A DNA stretch of 64,000 nt from Paenalcaligenes hominis. GTDB lineage: Bacteria; Pseudomonadota; Gammaproteobacteria; Burkholderiales; Burkholderiaceae_B. How positions within the stretch are numbered: position 1 is the stretch's first letter; the number at the start of each line of letters is the position of its first letter. Location: assembly GCF_011927625.1 (NCBI RefSeq), contig NZ_JAATIZ010000002.1:558001-622000 (forward strand). The letters are read 5' to 3'. Under the pieces are notes generated by a model. That model was not told where the DNA came from, searched no databases, and saw only the letters and a list, made by a program, of their open reading frames with translations. The position numbers and the translations under genes are program-made. Shown piece after piece: positions 43,881 through 52,675 of the stretch.

Positions 43881-44810
43881 ATGACTTCGCCATCTCCTCT
43901 ACCTCGTCATATTGCTATTGCGATTATTCTCTGTTTAGGCAGCGGTTTTGCAGCAAACCATGTTTCTGCGCGTATTGCTTTTGATGCTGGAACTGGACTA
44001 CTAACTGCTATACTTTTTAGGGCTGGCCTAAGTTTTATAACTTTGCTTTGGTACCTAGTCTGGACTAAACAACCACTGTCCTTACCGAAAAAATTCGCTA
44101 AATGGCAGCTTAGCTTAGGGGTTCTCATCTGTTTGCAAAGCTTGTGCATTTTCTCTGCGGTCGCTCGTATACCAGTAGCTATTGCGTTATTAGTAGCAAA
44201 TTCTTTCCCTATTCTTCTGGCTCTTTTAACATGGGCTTTAGGTGGCGTAAAACCCACACGTCAATCTTTAATTATTATGGGCATCATTTTTTTTGGGCTC
44301 ATCTGGGTGCTTGATTTACCATCATGGTTTCAACAAACCACCGTATTAGATCAAAACTGGTATACGGGTTTAAGCTTTGCTTTCGGCGCAGCATGTTGTT
44401 TTAGCCTCGCATTGTGGATTACTGAGCACAAACTTGGTCTGTTATCTGGGCCTGTGCGAAGTCTTTATACTATAGCTATTGTTTTGCTTATTATTATTGT
44501 GCTGGCTTTTAGTGGTGTCTTAGAAAATAGCGTTCAGCTTCCATATACCCAAAAAGGCTGGCTAGCTTTAACTTTAGTCGGTGTACTCTATACCTTATCT
44601 TTTATCGGACTTTTTGTATTTGCGCCAAAGCTCAACATGGCGATTAACTCTCCTGCCATGAATATAGAGCCTGTTACCTCTTTATTTCTTGCTTGGCTAT
44701 TTTTAGATCAGGTATTCAGTCTAAATCAACTCTTTGGCGGGGCCATAGTTTTAGTCGGAATAGTAAGTCTAGCCTATCTTAATTCGATAAGTAAAAGAAA
44801 AATTAATTAA
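43881..44810 (+). CDS. EamA-family (DMT) transporter
   Basis: The ATG at 43881 directly follows the fusion gene's stop and gives 309 residues; an ATG at 43830 would overlap that gene and add 17 polar residues. About ten hydrophobic segments in two repeated halves, with AINSPAMNIEPVTSLFLAWLF as region 258-280, place it in the drug/metabolite transporter superfamily. It probably exports or exchanges a metabolite of the island. Substrate unknown. Confidence 0.82.
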   Translation: MTSPSPLPRHIAIAIILCLGSGFAANHVSARIAFDAGTGLLTAILFRAGLSFITLLWYLVWTKQPLSLPKKFAKWQLSLGVLICLQSLCIFSAVARIPVAIALLVANSFPILLALLTWALGGVKPTRQSLIIMGIIFFGLIWVLDLPSWFQQTTVLDQNWYTGLSFAFGAACCFSLALWITEHKLGLLSGPVRSLYTIAIVLLIIIVLAFSGVLENSVQLPYTQKGWLALTLVGVLYTLSFIGLFVFAPKLNMAINSPAMNIEPVTSLFLAWLFLDQVFSLNQLFGGAIVLVGIVSLAYLNSISKRKIN

Positions 44811-44861
44811 AATGTGAGTTACTTAAAAATACTTTATATATTGCCATGACCCAAAAATACA

Positions 44862-45596
44862 ATGATTAATGAAAAGAGAAACGTTCGTCGTCGAACACAA
44901 AGCCTAACTCAAGAAGTTGCTCAAGAGCTGACTGAAATGATCCAATCAGGAAAGTTAAAGCGTGGAGACAGACTTCCTACCGAATCCGAACTAATAGAAC
45001 AAATGCAAGTTAGCCGCACGGTGGTGAGAGAAGCCATTTCCCATTTACAAGCCCATGGTTTAATTGAAACACGTCATGGAATAGGCTCATTTGTACTCGA
45101 CACGCCCACAAGTTTAAATTTTAGAATAGCGCCCGAATCACTGGAAACACTCCACGACATTATTGATGTTTTAGAGTTGCGTCAGAGCCTTGAGTCAGCA
45201 GCTGCTAGTATGGCGGCTCTACGTCGAACAGACCTAGATCTCGAGGTAATGAAGAAAGCTCTAGAAAATTTTCAGTTTGCCCTCTCAAAAAAAGAAAATA
45301 CCGCCGATAGTGATTTCGAGTTTCATCTGGCTATTGCACAGGCAACTAAAAACAAATACTTCACAAAATTTATGTCGTACCTAGGTCAGGCTGTAATACC
45401 TAGAACGAGGATTAAAATCCAAAACAATAATCCAAAAATGATGAAAGATTATCTTAACCGTGTACATGATGAACATTTAAATATTTATCAGGCAATTCAA
45501 TCGCAAGATCCTGTATTGGCAAGTAGTGCTATGCAAATTCATTTAAATAATAGTATTCAACGTCTAAAAGCTACCCTGTCTCAAAAGGAAAGTTAA
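44862..45596 (+). CDS. GntR-family (FadR subfamily) transcriptional regulator
   Basis: A 244-residue protein. The N-terminal winged helix has the GntR signature (GKLKRGDRLPTESELIEQM, VSRTVVREAISHLQAHG as adjoining regions around 27-65). The C-terminal FCD domain has the metal-ligand pattern with D and H in DFEFHLAIA and a later HDEHL. FadR-type GntR proteins bind short inverted repeats and respond to small acids. It is the island's only regulator and the likely reader of the GTCAT-N3-ATGAC sites; repression relieved by a uronate-derived ligand is the expected mode. The stop codon lies inside the right 17-bp repeat. Confidence 0.88.
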   Translation: MINEKRNVRRRTQSLTQEVAQELTEMIQSGKLKRGDRLPTESELIEQMQVSRTVVREAISHLQAHGLIETRHGIGSFVLDTPTSLNFRIAPESLETLHDIIDVLELRQSLESAAASMAALRRTDLDLEVMKKALENFQFALSKKENTADSDFEFHLAIAQATKNKYFTKFMSYLGQAVIPRTRIKIQNNNPKMMKDYLNRVHDEHLNIYQAIQSQDPVLASSAMQIHLNNSIQRLKATLSQKES

Positions 45597-45609
45597 AAAA
45601 AGCGACCAC
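45593..45609. repeat. Right copy of 17-bp direct repeat flanking the AT-rich island
   Basis: TTAAAAAAAGCGACCAC, identical to 30887-30903. This copy forms the left part of an intact terminator hairpin at the end of the marR gene and also supplies the gntR stop codon. Confidence 0.7.
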
Positions 45610-45622
45610 TCAGGTCGCTTAA
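45594..45622. terminator. Terminator shared by convergent gntR and marR
   Basis: AAGCGACC and GGTCGCTT form an 8-bp stem over a 5-nt loop. On the minus strand it runs into seven T, making a strong terminator for marR; on the plus strand the T-tract is short. Confidence 0.85.
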
Positions 45623-45636
45623 AAGACGTTTCTTGT

Positions 45637-46110
45637 TCATTCTTTGTTTACTTTCACGTTTTCAAGAAATAAACGCAACGTCTGCCTCAAGACACTGAGG
45701 TGGTCACCGTTAAGCCCCTCAAGCATAGTGGCTTCGATGGCTTGGACACGTGTATCGCCTTTAGCCAGTAACTGGCGTCCGGCATGGCTTAAGGCTATTT
45801 GGACGACACGGTTATCTGCGGTATCAGGTTCGCGTGTGATCCAGCCTTTTATTTCCATAGAGAGCACCATTTCATGGGCGCTTTGAGGGGAAATCATGGC
45901 TAACTCAGCTAGACGGGCGTTGCTCATGGACTGGTGATCAGCCAAAAAAGACAATGCGGTATACTGGCTTACGGTTAGCCCCAAATCTTTTAGTTGTTCA
46001 CGCATGATGCGTTTGAACACATGGTCGACTCGGCCAATTAAATAGGCAATTCCAACAGGTTTGGTCTCGCGTTGCACCTGGCTAGGCGTCGGTGTACTCA
46101 ATGTACTCAT
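45637..46110 (-). CDS. MarR-family transcriptional regulator, probable hydroxycinnamoyl-CoA-responsive repressor
   Basis: The ATG at 46110 follows CAGGAACAGT and gives 157 residues; a frame extending to 46167 would overlap the preceding stop. Winged-helix pattern: LGLTVSQYTALSFL, MSNARLAELAMISPQSAHEMVLSME as region 72-98, then a DNRVVQIALSHAG wing. As the last gene of the ferulate operon it fits the FerC/FerR-type MarR repressors that release DNA on binding feruloyl-CoA or coumaroyl-CoA. The role is inferred from position. Confidence 0.83.
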   Translation of the reverse strand: MSTLSTPTPSQVQRETKPVGIAYLIGRVDHVFKRIMREQLKDLGLTVSQYTALSFLADHQSMSNARLAELAMISPQSAHEMVLSMEIKGWITREPDTADNRVVQIALSHAGRQLLAKGDTRVQAIEATMLEGLNGDHLSVLRQTLRLFLENVKVNKE

Positions 46111-46151
46111 ACTGTTCCTGATGAGCTCGAGAGAACCCATCGTTAAGAGAA

Positions 46152-47945
46152 TTAAATTAATGCCCAATCAAAATCGGCTTGCTCAATGGCAGTTCCTCCT
46201 GATTGAACAACCTGTGCCAGTGCATGAACAGTAGGTAGTTGATGGGTTGCGTAATACAGCCATAACTGTTGTACCCCTACACAGTATTCCTGTCCTTCGG
46301 CGGCTTGGGCACTTGCCTGATTCGCAAACACAGCGAGTTGGGCTAATTGCCACGCCGCGCTTAACACCCCCAGCAGCTCTAACAGCGGTACAGAGACCGC
46401 AAATAAACTGTACAAACTGCGTGAGGAAGTAAGTAGCGACTCGACACTGGCGCGGCCAGCGTCTACAGCACGTTGTAGAAGATCTGCTGTTGCTGCTAAA
46501 GATGGGTATTGGGTTAACGGGGCAATGCTGCGCTCGATATGCTGCAATAAAACCGCCAGACTTTGTCCTTTGTCTCGAAGTAATTTACGCCCTAAAAGGT
46601 CTTTTGCTTGAATACCCGTTGTGCCTTCAAAAATTGGCAAAATACGGGCATCGCGCATGACTTGGGCAATACCGGTTTCTTCTACGTATCCCATCCCTCC
46701 GAATACTTGCACGGCTAAGGCACTATTATAAGAGGCCTTTTCGGTACACCAACCTTTAGCAACAGGTAAAAGCACATCGACCAACTGTTCTAGCTGTTTT
46801 TTTTGTTTGGCGTCCGTTGTGTGTTCAAGTTGATCTACATAAGCGCCCAAGCTATAACATAACGCTCGCATGGCAAACGTGGTCGAGCGTAACTCTAACA
46901 ACATACGTTTGACATCGGGGTGATGCATAATGGGCTGTACGGTGGCCGGGTCTTGGCCTACCACCGCCCCTTGCACTCGCTCACGCGCGAATTGCCGTGC
47001 CAGTTGATAGGCTTTTTCTGATACGCCTACGGCTTGCAAAGCCACCGCTTGACGCGCCTCATTCATCATCACAAACATCTGTGCTAGGCCTTGGTTAGGC
47101 GCTCCGACTAGATACGCCGTCGCCCCCTGATTATCACCATAGATCAGCGTACAAGTAGGGCTACCACGGATCCCGAGTTTATCCTCGATGGATACACACG
47201 CAATATCATTTTTTGCACCGAGTTGTCCTTGCTCGTCAACCAAATATTTAGGGGCTAAAAACAACGATAAACCGTGATGACCAGCAGGCGCATCAGGTAA
47301 ACGCGCCAGCACCAAATGCACAATATTTTCTGCTAATTCGTGCTCACCAAAAGAGATATAAATTTTTTGCCCAAATAAGCGATAGGAGCCATCTGTTTGA
47401 GGCTCAGCACGCATCGTGGTGGCAGCTAAATCTGAACCCGCTTGAGGCTCGGTTAAATCCATCGTCGCTGCCCATTGGCCTGAGACGATTTTTTCTAACC
47501 ACGGTTGGTGCCAACGGGGGTCAGCCGTTGCAATTAACGCTTCTGCTTGAGCCACGTTTAACTGGGGCAACATAGAAAAAGCCAAGTTCGTGCTGTACCA
47601 CATTTCCCATACAGCACGTGCAAAACTACGCGGTAAACCCTGCCCACCTTGCGCTTCTGGTAAAGCCAAACCAATCCATCCACTCTCTATAAACTGTGTA
47701 TAAAGTGGGTGCCACTCGGGCGTTGTGTGTACAGTGCCTTCGTGTAACTGGGCCCCAAACTCATCAGCAATGCGGTTACTAGGTTGCATCATTCCTTGGG
47801 CAAACCGATCCGCTTCGACCACAATGGCGTGAAACAAATCTAAATCAAACACGTCAGCTAAAGGCGGACACTGTTTGTCGGCATAGTGCTTAAGGTAATG
47901 CGCCATAAAACGCATGTCATGCAGAGGTGCTTGGTAGGCAGGCAT
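46152..47945 (-). CDS. Acyl-CoA dehydrogenase (long, about 600-residue type)
   Basis: The 597 residues begin after a strong AAGGAGGAATACCTA. The acyl-CoA dehydrogenase core shows QWAATMDLTEPQAGSDLA, KIYISFGEHE and VFGGMGYVEETG; the C-terminal IFEGTTGIQAKDLL contains the probable catalytic glutamate. An extra C-terminal helical domain makes it longer than the classical 380-residue form, as in AcdH/DmdC-like enzymes. In a hydroxycinnamate operon it may dehydrogenate a phenylpropanoyl-CoA (for example dihydroferuloyl-CoA) to the cinnamoyl-CoA used by ech. That role is inferred. Confidence 0.85.
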   Translation of the reverse strand: MPAYQAPLHDMRFMAHYLKHYADKQCPPLADVFDLDLFHAIVVEADRFAQGMMQPSNRIADEFGAQLHEGTVHTTPEWHPLYTQFIESGWIGLALPEAQGGQGLPRSFARAVWEMWYSTNLAFSMLPQLNVAQAEALIATADPRWHQPWLEKIVSGQWAATMDLTEPQAGSDLAATTMRAEPQTDGSYRLFGQKIYISFGEHELAENIVHLVLARLPDAPAGHHGLSLFLAPKYLVDEQGQLGAKNDIACVSIEDKLGIRGSPTCTLIYGDNQGATAYLVGAPNQGLAQMFVMMNEARQAVALQAVGVSEKAYQLARQFARERVQGAVVGQDPATVQPIMHHPDVKRMLLELRSTTFAMRALCYSLGAYVDQLEHTTDAKQKKQLEQLVDVLLPVAKGWCTEKASYNSALAVQVFGGMGYVEETGIAQVMRDARILPIFEGTTGIQAKDLLGRKLLRDKGQSLAVLLQHIERSIAPLTQYPSLAATADLLQRAVDAGRASVESLLTSSRSLYSLFAVSVPLLELLGVLSAAWQLAQLAVFANQASAQAAEGQEYCVGVQQLWLYYATHQLPTVHALAQVVQSGGTAIEQADFDWALI

Positions 47946-47958
47946 TAGGTATTCCTCC

Positions 47959-49101
47959 TTATTCTACGAGTTCAAAGGTGCCGTTTTTAACTTGGACCAC
48001 ATAGCGAGCGCGTTCGTCGTGGCCAAAATGGTCTGTAGCGCTCATATTGTAAACACCATGCACGCCCTTCACTTCGGTGGTTTTTTCTAACGCATCACGC
48101 AGAGCCACTCTGAAGGCCTCGGTGCCTGGCTCGCCTGCCGCTTTGGCTTGTGGAACGGCCTGCTCTAACAATGCCCATGCATCATAAACATGACCTGCAA
48201 AGGTAGAAATACTCGTGGGTCCAAACGCATCGCTATAGCTCTGAATAAAAGCGGTAGCAGTGGCTTTGGTAGCAGCTTCCTCGGGCAGCAAATCGTTAAT
48301 TAATAGGGGGCCGATCACAAATACCCCGCCTTCTACCGCTTTACCGCCTGCTTTCAAGAACTCTGCCCCAGCAGCACCGTGAGTTTGGTAAATTTGACCT
48401 GTAAAGCCACGTTCGCTGAGCGCAATATGCGGCAAGGCGGCCGGGGTGCCCGAGGCCAGAATCAACACCGCATCAGGCCGTGAAGCAATCAACTTCACTA
48501 CTTGAGAGTTCACTGAGGTATCGCTACGGTTGTATTTTTCAATAGTGGTCAGCGCAATGTCGTGTTGTTGTGCACTGTCTTGAACTGCTTTAAGCCAGTC
48601 GTCACCATACGGATCGGCAAAACCAATTATCCCCAATCGCTTTACCCCTTTTGCTACCATGTGCTCAATCAGTGCGGCAGCCATTAAGGTGTTGTCCTGA
48701 GCCACTGGGAAAACCCATTGAGCCTTGGTGGCATCGGCCACTTTAGCGGGTGACATGCCAATTAAAGGCGTTTTGGCCTCGACAGCTATTTCGGTGATGG
48801 CCAATGCATTTGAAACGGTACTGCCCCCTAAAATGACATCGGCCTGACTTTCCACTAAATTCCGTGCATTACGGGATGCTACGTTCGGGTCAGAACCATC
48901 ATCTAAAATAATCACTTTCACAGGCTCACCAGCAATGGTAGTTGGCATGATGCTAGCCGCATTGCGTTGCGGCGCACCCAACGCTGCCGCAGGCCCAGTC
49001 GCTGACACACTAACGCCCACAACTAGCTCAGCCGCAGCACTGAGGCTAAGGCTTAACAGCCCGGTTAAACCTAAGGTAATGAGTAGGTGTTTTGCTTTCA
49101 T
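47959..49101 (-). CDS. Branched-chain-amino-acid-type ABC transporter periplasmic binding protein
   Basis: A 380-residue protein with a signal peptide (MKAKHLL, hydrophobic stretch, cleavage near AAA at 24). The mature LivK-like fold includes GVSVSATGPAAALG, an ILGGSTVSNALA hinge and GFADPYGDDW. Type I binding proteins of this family often bind aromatic acids. With fcs and ech in the operon, a hydroxycinnamate such as ferulate or p-coumarate is the probable ligand. Confidence 0.85.
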   Translation of the reverse strand: MKAKHLLITLGLTGLLSLSLSAAAELVVGVSVSATGPAAALGAPQRNAASIMPTTIAGEPVKVIILDDGSDPNVASRNARNLVESQADVILGGSTVSNALAITEIAVEAKTPLIGMSPAKVADATKAQWVFPVAQDNTLMAAALIEHMVAKGVKRLGIIGFADPYGDDWLKAVQDSAQQHDIALTTIEKYNRSDTSVNSQVVKLIASRPDAVLILASGTPAALPHIALSERGFTGQIYQTHGAAGAEFLKAGGKAVEGGVFVIGPLLINDLLPEEAATKATATAFIQSYSDAFGPTSISTFAGHVYDAWALLEQAVPQAKAAGEPGTEAFRVALRDALEKTTEVKGVHGVYNMSATDHFGHDERARYVVQVKNGTFELVE

Positions 49102-49138
49102 CCTTGTCTCCTTGTGGATCTTTTTTATGATTGGGCTC

Positions 49139-49870
49139 TTAGGTTTTAAGGCCTAAGTAGCTACTGACTACTTGGGGGTTGTGCAAAAGACCTTGTGCCT
49201 CCCCCTCTAGGACCACTCGTCCGGTTTCCAACACGTAGCCATAATCGGAAATCCGTAATGCCGCTCGAGCATTTTGCTCTACCAATAAGATGGACACCCC
49301 CGAATCGCGTAGTTTTTGCACAATCTCTAGAATTTCCACGACGATAAGGGGGGCCAAACCTAAACTGGGCTCATCTAACATTAATACGCTGGGCTTAGCC
49401 ATTAAGGCACGCCCAATCGCTAACATCTGACGTTCACCCCCAGATAACGTATTGGCGTATTGGTGCCGACGCTCATACAAGCGTGGAAACCAGTCATACA
49501 CCTCTTGCAAAGAGTGCGCTTGGTCACGATGACCTTGGGTGTAGCGACTGTAGGCGCCCAATACCAAGTTATCCTCTACCTTCATCTGTCCAAACAGCTC
49601 GCGCGTTTCTGGCACTAACACCACGCCATGCGCAACTAAGGTCTCTACGCGCCATTTTCGTTTACTGGGTACCAATGCGCTTTGAATAAGCCCTTGATAA
49701 GGCAGTAACCCCATCAACGTTGCCAATAAGGTGGATTTACCTGCCCCGTTTGAACCAATCACGCTGACAATTTGCCCGGCACCCAATCGCAAGCTCACTT
49801 CATGTAATGCCTCGACAGAGCCGTAGGAAACGGAGAGTTTATCCACCACTAACAAGGTATTGCTACTCAT
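49139..49870 (-). CDS. livF: ABC transporter ATP-binding protein (LivF type)
   Basis: A 243-residue ATPase with Walker A GSNGAGKST, signature LSGGERQML and Walker B VLMLDEPSLG, as in LivF. Its start overlaps the end of the permease-ATPase fusion gene as ATGA, a 4-bp coupling. It is the second nucleotide-binding subunit of the Liv-type transporter, the first being the C-terminal part of the fusion. Confidence 0.9.
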   Translation of the reverse strand: MSSNTLLVVDKLSVSYGSVEALHEVSLRLGAGQIVSVIGSNGAGKSTLLATLMGLLPYQGLIQSALVPSKRKWRVETLVAHGVVLVPETRELFGQMKVEDNLVLGAYSRYTQGHRDQAHSLQEVYDWFPRLYERRHQYANTLSGGERQMLAIGRALMAKPSVLMLDEPSLGLAPLIVVEILEIVQKLRDSGVSILLVEQNARAALRISDYGYVLETGRVVLEGEAQGLLHNPQVVSSYLGLKT

Positions 49871-51633
49871 AGTTCGGCTCCTAAATAAGCCTCTAGGACT
49901 TTAGGATTGGCTTGGATTTCAGCTGGCGTGCCAGCAGCAAGCCATTGCCCAAACTCCATGACCACAACTTGGTCGGCAATACTCATTAAAAAATCCATAT
50001 CGTGCTCGACAAGTAAGACGGCGACGCCATCGGCGCGTAGCTGGGTTAAGAGCTCGGCCAACTGCTGTTTTTCGTTGTGGCGCAACCCAGCAGCGGGCTC
50101 GTCGAGCATGAGCAAAATAGGGTCTGCACACAGCGCCCGCGCAATTTCAATAATGCGTTGCTGCCCTAACGCCACATCACCCGCTCGCATAGATTGATAG
50201 GGCGTCAAACCGCAGCGTTCAATTTGACGTTGTGCCTCGGCGAGTATTTGTTGTTCTTCGGCCCGATCTAAACGCCACGCGGACTGCACAAAGTTTTTAT
50301 GGCCTCGCAAATGCGCACCCAAAGCCACGTTTTCAAGCACGGTCATGTCCAGATTTAAGCGTACGTGCTGAAAAGTGCGACTTAACCCTAGGGCAGCAAT
50401 TTCTCTGGCACTTTTTTGCTGAATAGGTTGACCTAAGAATTCAATTTGCCCTTCTGTGGCGGACGATACCCCAGAAATGCAGTTGAACAGTGTACTTTTA
50501 CCGGCTCCGTTAGGCCCAATCAGAGCGGTAATTTGACCCGCCTTTAGCGTAAGACTCATTTGGTTATTTGCTACCAGACCACCAAAGCGTTTGGTCACAT
50601 TTTTTACGCGTAATAGTTCAGAACCAGCGGGGGGCAACGTACGTGTGGCTAATGCTGGCGCCTCGGCATGCACCACAATAGGTTTTTCTACCCAGCGTTT
50701 GGGTAAAAAGCGGGCGACAAAACTCCATAACCCAAAGCGTGCCTTATGCAGCAGCACCACTACCAGCACAGCAAATACCACGCCTTCGATATTACTTGTA
50801 CTGCCCATTAAAGATGGCAGCCATTCCTGTAGCACCTGCTTTAACGACAGCACGACCCCTGCCCCAAGCACTGCGCCCCATACACTACCAATACCACCCA
50901 ATACGGCCATGAATAAAAACTCAATGCCCGCATTTAATGAAAAGGGCGTAGGGCTTATAAAACGCTGCATATGCGCAAACAACCAGCCTGACACGCATGC
51001 CAACTGCGCCGCAATAAGGAACAGAACAATGCGGTAATACGAGGTTTTAATGCCCATCGCGGCACTCATCCCTGGATTAGCCAAGCTGCGCATCGCGCGG
51101 CCTTCACGCGAACGCAACATATTTTGACTGCACCAAATGGCCACAAGCAACACCGCCCAAATGACGGCTAAAAAAGAGCCAGGACTCCGTATCTCCCATT
51201 CAAAAAAAGGAATATTTGGGATACCCGCTATGCCACTGTGCGCCCCGAGCTTTTCGCTGCTACCAAATAAAAAGTAAATGCTAATCCCCCACGCCAAGGT
51301 TCCGAGCGGCAAGTATTGGCTAGATAAGCTCATGGTTACCCAACCTAAAAATAACGCTAAAGTGCTGACTAAAGTTAAAGCCACTAACAACGTTAGCCAT
51401 GGTGAGGTGCCATATACGGTAGTCATATATGCCGTTGTATACGCCCCTAACCCCACAAAAGCAGCCTGCCCAAACGAGGTCATAGCACCTACCCCCGTTA
51501 ACAGGACCAAGCCCACCGCAACGAGGGCAGCTAAACCAATGTAGTTCAGCATCGTAATTTGAAAATTTGTTAATACAGTTTGAAGTAGCAGCAAAGCTAT
51601 AAAACCCAAACCATACGCTAATAGGCTTCGCAT
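49867..51633 (-). CDS. ABC transporter permease-ATPase fusion (LivM-LivG)
   Basis: A 588-residue fusion. Residues 1-310 are a LivM-like permease with about eight to ten hydrophobic segments and the FLFMAVLGGIGSVWGAVLGA motif. Residues 340-588 are a LivG-type ATPase with GPNGAGKST, a VALGQQRIIEIARAL signature region and LLMLDEPAAGL. The two are usually separate genes; fusions are known in beta-proteobacteria. It provides one permease and one ATPase half of the presumed hydroxycinnamate importer. Confidence 0.9.
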   Translation of the reverse strand: MRSLLAYGLGFIALLLLQTVLTNFQITMLNYIGLAALVAVGLVLLTGVGAMTSFGQAAFVGLGAYTTAYMTTVYGTSPWLTLLVALTLVSTLALFLGWVTMSLSSQYLPLGTLAWGISIYFLFGSSEKLGAHSGIAGIPNIPFFEWEIRSPGSFLAVIWAVLLVAIWCSQNMLRSREGRAMRSLANPGMSAAMGIKTSYYRIVLFLIAAQLACVSGWLFAHMQRFISPTPFSLNAGIEFLFMAVLGGIGSVWGAVLGAGVVLSLKQVLQEWLPSLMGSTSNIEGVVFAVLVVVLLHKARFGLWSFVARFLPKRWVEKPIVVHAEAPALATRTLPPAGSELLRVKNVTKRFGGLVANNQMSLTLKAGQITALIGPNGAGKSTLFNCISGVSSATEGQIEFLGQPIQQKSAREIAALGLSRTFQHVRLNLDMTVLENVALGAHLRGHKNFVQSAWRLDRAEEQQILAEAQRQIERCGLTPYQSMRAGDVALGQQRIIEIARALCADPILLMLDEPAAGLRHNEKQQLAELLTQLRADGVAVLLVEHDMDFLMSIADQVVVMEFGQWLAAGTPAEIQANPKVLEAYLGAEL

Positions 51634-51637
51634 ACTA

Positions 51638-52675
51638 TCAATCCTCGTCGGAGTGGGTTGCTCCGATGGAGCGCACCAACAAAATAGGAATAATCAATGT
51701 GAATACAATGACCTCTTTATAGGCACTGGCCCAAAAAGCCCCGAATGTTTCCAAAAATGCGATCACCAACGCCCCCACTACAGCCAGTGGGAAACTCATT
51801 AGGCCACCAAAAATAGCCGCCACGAAGCCTTTTAAGCCCGCCAAAAAGCCACTGTCGTAGTAAATTAAAGTCAATGGCGAGGCCAAAATGCCGCCTAGCG
51901 CTCCGATAAAGGCAGCCACCCCAAACGCCAACTTGCCAGCCATTTCAGTAGGGATGCCAACCAACCGAGCCCCTAAACGGTTGACTGCCGTAGCACGTAA
52001 GGCTTTGCCATAAAAGCTTTTCTCAAAAAACACGTACAGCAGTACCATTACCAAAATCGTGACACTGATAATCCATAAGGCTTGGTACGACACAAAGGTA
52101 CCTAGCATTTCCACCAGGCCATCGGTAAAGTTAGGCGTCCGATTGGCATCCGCGCCAAACATATACAAGCCCAAACTGAGAAAAGCAATATGGACGGCCA
52201 TGGCTAAAATTAATAGAAATAGATTGGATTGATTAGCGACAGGCTGAAAGACGACGCGGTACAAATAAATGCCCATGGGAAAAGTAATGAGCAAGGACAG
52301 AAGGATCTGCACGACTAAAGCCAGTTGGTCGACGGCTGGAAAGAGCCAGAGCGCAACCAAAACCAACACCGGCGCACTGAAAGTCCAGGCCAGTCGTTTC
52401 AACAAGGTATCCATCTCGTCGTTACGCCAACAAGTGTGCACGTCGGCACAAGCACTTAGCACGGCTAGCCCCCACAGCAACCATACGGTAGCAGGGGTAT
52501 GACCTGCTTGCAGGCCCATTAAGGTCAGGGCGCCAAACGCAACAAATTCCCCTTGGGGTAAGAAAATAACGCGGGTCACGGTAAAAACCAAAACCAGCGC
52601 TAACGCTAACAAGGCATAAATGGCAGCATTAGTTAGGGCGTCTACGCTTAACATCATAAAGACGTCGTAATTCAT
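51638..52675 (-). CDS. ABC transporter permease (LivH type)
   Basis: The ATG at 52675 overlaps the fcs stop as ATGA and gives 345 residues. A LivH-type inner-membrane permease with TNAAIYALLALALVLVFTVTR near the N-terminus and GIPTEMAGKLAFGVAAFIGALGG as region 240-262. It is about 50 residues longer than typical LivH, the extra part being a hydrophilic-then-hydrophobic insert around residues 75-130. Confidence 0.87.
   Translation of the reverse strand: MNYDVFMMLSVDALTNAAIYALLALALVLVFTVTRVIFLPQGEFVAFGALTLMGLQAGHTPATVWLLWGLAVLSACADVHTCWRNDEMDTLLKRLAWTFSAPVLVLVALWLFPAVDQLALVVQILLSLLITFPMGIYLYRVVFQPVANQSNLFLLILAMAVHIAFLSLGLYMFGADANRTPNFTDGLVEMLGTFVSYQALWIISVTILVMVLLYVFFEKSFYGKALRATAVNRLGARLVGIPTEMAGKLAFGVAAFIGALGGILASPLTLIYYDSGFLAGLKGFVAAIFGGLMSFPLAVVGALVIAFLETFGAFWASAYKEVIVFTLIIPILLVRSIGATHSDED

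Larger units (their letters stand above)
30904..45592. other. AT-rich accessory block (uronate/aldarate catabolic island)
   Basis: Between the two 17-bp repeats the DNA is visibly richer in A and T than the flanks; many 60-base lines are near 35-42% GC, against about 50% or more outside. Codon choice shifts accordingly. It encodes a complete functional set: transporter, catabolic enzymes, exporter and its own GntR regulator. No integrase or transposase gene is visible. Acquisition by transfer is an inference from composition, repeats and gene content. Confidence 0.55.

Noticed and set aside
50591-51037. 148-codon frame antisense to the LivM-LivG gene
   Set aside because: It lies wholly within a well-supported gene and shows low-complexity composition with no domain.
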